From Hyphomicrobiales bacterium (lineage in GTDB: Bacteria > Pseudomonadota > Alphaproteobacteria > Rhizobiales > JACESI01), in assembly GCA_039989895.1 (NCBI GenBank), contig JBDXGY010000006.1, forward strand, positions 62,001 through 126,000: a stretch of DNA of 64,000 nt, in the 5' to 3' direction. A program made the translations under genes and the position numbers. Every line of letters begins with the position of its first letter. The stretch's first letter is position 1. The notes under the pieces were generated by a model, which saw only the letters and a program-made list of their open reading frames with translations, ran no database searches and was not told the origin of the DNA. Positions 63,013 through 64,000 of this stretch are shown here, piece after piece.

Positions 63013-64000
63013 ATGTTCAATTTGAGCAAGAAATTAAACAATGTAAAAATTTCAATAAAAATGCCAATCTTGATTGTATTATCAGCAACTGTTTTGGCGT
63101 TAGGTTTAGGTTTTTTAAGTTATAGCACGGCTTCTAAAGTTGCTATTAAAAACGCTGAAGATGCAGTGTTGGGCGTGTTGGAAAACAGAAAAGCTACTCT
63201 TAATATTTATTTGCATTCCATTCAAGAAGACATTATCTCAGTTGCTTCTAATCCCTTTACTTACCAGGCAGAAAAAGCCTTCCATGATGCTTGGCTATCA
63301 ATGGGCGATGATGTCGAAAAGACACTTCAAGATGCTTATATCAATAATAATCCGCACCCACTTGGATCAAAAGAAAAACTTGATGTTGCTGATACCGGAA
63401 CAATATATGACTCTGCACATGCAACCTACCATCCGTGGTTTCGTACATTTCTAGAGAAGCGTGGTTACTATGATATTTTTCTTTTTGATCTTGAGGGTAA
63501 CCTTGTTTATTCCGTTTTCAAAGAGCTTGATTACGCAACAAATGTAATTACGGGTAAGTATAAAGACACTGATCTTGGTAATGCTTTCCGTGCAGCGGCT
63601 GGAAGTTCAACCAAAGAATCACTGCATTTCTTTGATTTTAAACCTTATTCGCCAAGCCATGGCGCACCGGCAAGTTTTTTATCGACGCCGTTGATTAATG
63701 GTGATGGTGAGAAAACAGGCGTTCTGGTTTTCCAAATGCCGATTGAGCGCATTAATGCGGTTATGACACCTGAGACAGGTTTGGGTGAGAGCGGTGAGAC
63801 ATTCCTCGTCGGAACAGATAATTTGGTTAGAAGCGCATCGCGTTTCATTAATTCAGACGAAATTCTCCAAAAGAAAGTTGAGTCTAGCGCCATTCGTGAT
63901 GCGTTCGATGGTAAAATTGGCTTTGAGGTAACCACAAATTATCGCAAAGGCAGCTATGAAATTACAGCAGAAAAAGTTAGCTTCAATGGTATTACCTGGG
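63013..64000 (+). CDS. Methyl-accepting chemotaxis protein, 5' part (runs off the window)
   Basis: The frame opens at ATG 63013, with GGGGAA about 10 bases upstream, and stays open to the window end (329 codons plus). An N-terminal membrane helix (MPILIVLSATVLALGLGFLSY) is followed by a large extracytoplasmic dCache-like sensor domain: YDIFLFDLEGNLVYSVFKE, ESLHFFDFKPYSPSHGAPASFLSTPLI and VLVFQMPIERINAVM. The HAMP and signalling domains would lie beyond the window, so chemoreceptor is inferred from this layout; a sensor kinase or diguanylate cyclase with the same front end is possible. Ligand unknown. Confidence 0.75.
   Translation, partial: MFNLSKKLNNVKISIKMPILIVLSATVLALGLGFLSYSTASKVAIKNAEDAVLGVLENRKATLNIYLHSIQEDIISVASNPFTYQAEKAFHDAWLSMGDDVEKTLQDAYINNNPHPLGSKEKLDVADTGTIYDSAHATYHPWFRTFLEKRGYYDIFLFDLEGNLVYSVFKELDYATNVITGKYKDTDLGNAFRAAAGSSTKESLHFFDFKPYSPSHGAPASFLSTPLINGDGEKTGVLVFQMPIERINAVMTPETGLGESGETFLVGTDNLVRSASRFINSDEILQKKVESSAIRDAFDGKIGFEVTTNYRKGSYEITAEKVSFNGITW

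Noticed and set aside
1-64000. CRISPR arrays, tRNA or rRNA genes, insertion sequences, integrases, toxin-antitoxin or phage-defence genes
   Set aside because: Intergenic regions are short and were read on both strands; none contained the needed repeats, cloverleaf sequence or transposase or defence-type coding sequence.

Overview
The window is a chromosomal stretch of an alphaproteobacterium, most likely a (probably marine) member of the Hyphomicrobiales/Rhizobiales. This rests on gene order I know from that group, not on a search: ribF-ileS; a pmbA-like gene, an inositol-monophosphatase-family gene, DUF4170, a DUF374 acyltransferase, waaA, lpxK, DUF2093 and mutL in a row; ubiA beside a DUF6101 gene; fabI-histidine phosphatase-aroC-ribB; and hdaH-xseB-dxs-tlyA with a TRAM/rlmD-type methyltransferase. 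Coding density is high, there is no gene-free stretch over 300 bases, and I see no rRNA, tRNA, CRISPR array, insertion sequence or phage gene.

Layout. 1-10.3 kb: end of ribF, ileS, a coiled-coil lipoprotein, tadA, rluB-type pseudouridine synthase, rsmD, two M16 peptidase genes (one with a zinc site, one without) and a patatin-like protein. 10.3-13.7 kb: a MATE exporter and a Kef-type antiporter. 13.7-21.7 kb: pmbA-like gene, the Kdo/lipid A block (acyltransferase, waaA, lpxK), mutL and a glycine-zipper lipoprotein. 21.7-24.7 kb: purD, ubiA, DUF6101. 25-37.3 kb: an accessory Wzx/Wzy-type surface polysaccharide locus (JmjC-like cupin, CelD-like acyltransferase, GH5 enzyme, GT26, a Wzz-like protein with a degenerate kinase domain, Wzy, Wzx, GT4, and a protein with a GINT1-like propeller). 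37.3-42.6 kb: FAD-linked oxidase, fabI, histidine phosphatase, aroC, ribB. 42.6-51.1 kb: a long leftward group ending in three methyltransferases, with queCDE (headed by a probable preQ1-I riboswitch), dxs, xseB and hdaH. 51.1-55.9 kb: an accessory cassette of a GtrA flippase, a YfhO-like GT-C protein, a GtrB/ArnC-like GT2 and a divergent ChbG/NaxD-family deacetylase. 55.9-59.4 kb: SDR, enoyl-CoA hydratase and acyl-CoA dehydrogenase, preceded by a perfect 16-bp palindrome. 59.6-64 kb: sua5, a dnaJ-like gene, a surface-antigen lipoprotein, pdxH and the start of a chemoreceptor gene that runs off the window, behind tandem CtrA-like half sites.

How the parts fit. Much of the window serves the envelope: Kdo-lipid A completion, a repeat-unit polysaccharide locus that lacks its own priming transferase and outer-membrane exporter, and a polyprenyl-phosphate sugar cassette with a deacetylase that may put an amino sugar on lipid A or another surface glycan. 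The most notable regulatory finding is the preQ1-I-like element that would sequester the queC ribosome-binding site. The polysaccharide locus and the deacetylase-containing cassette are the best candidates for poorly described biology.
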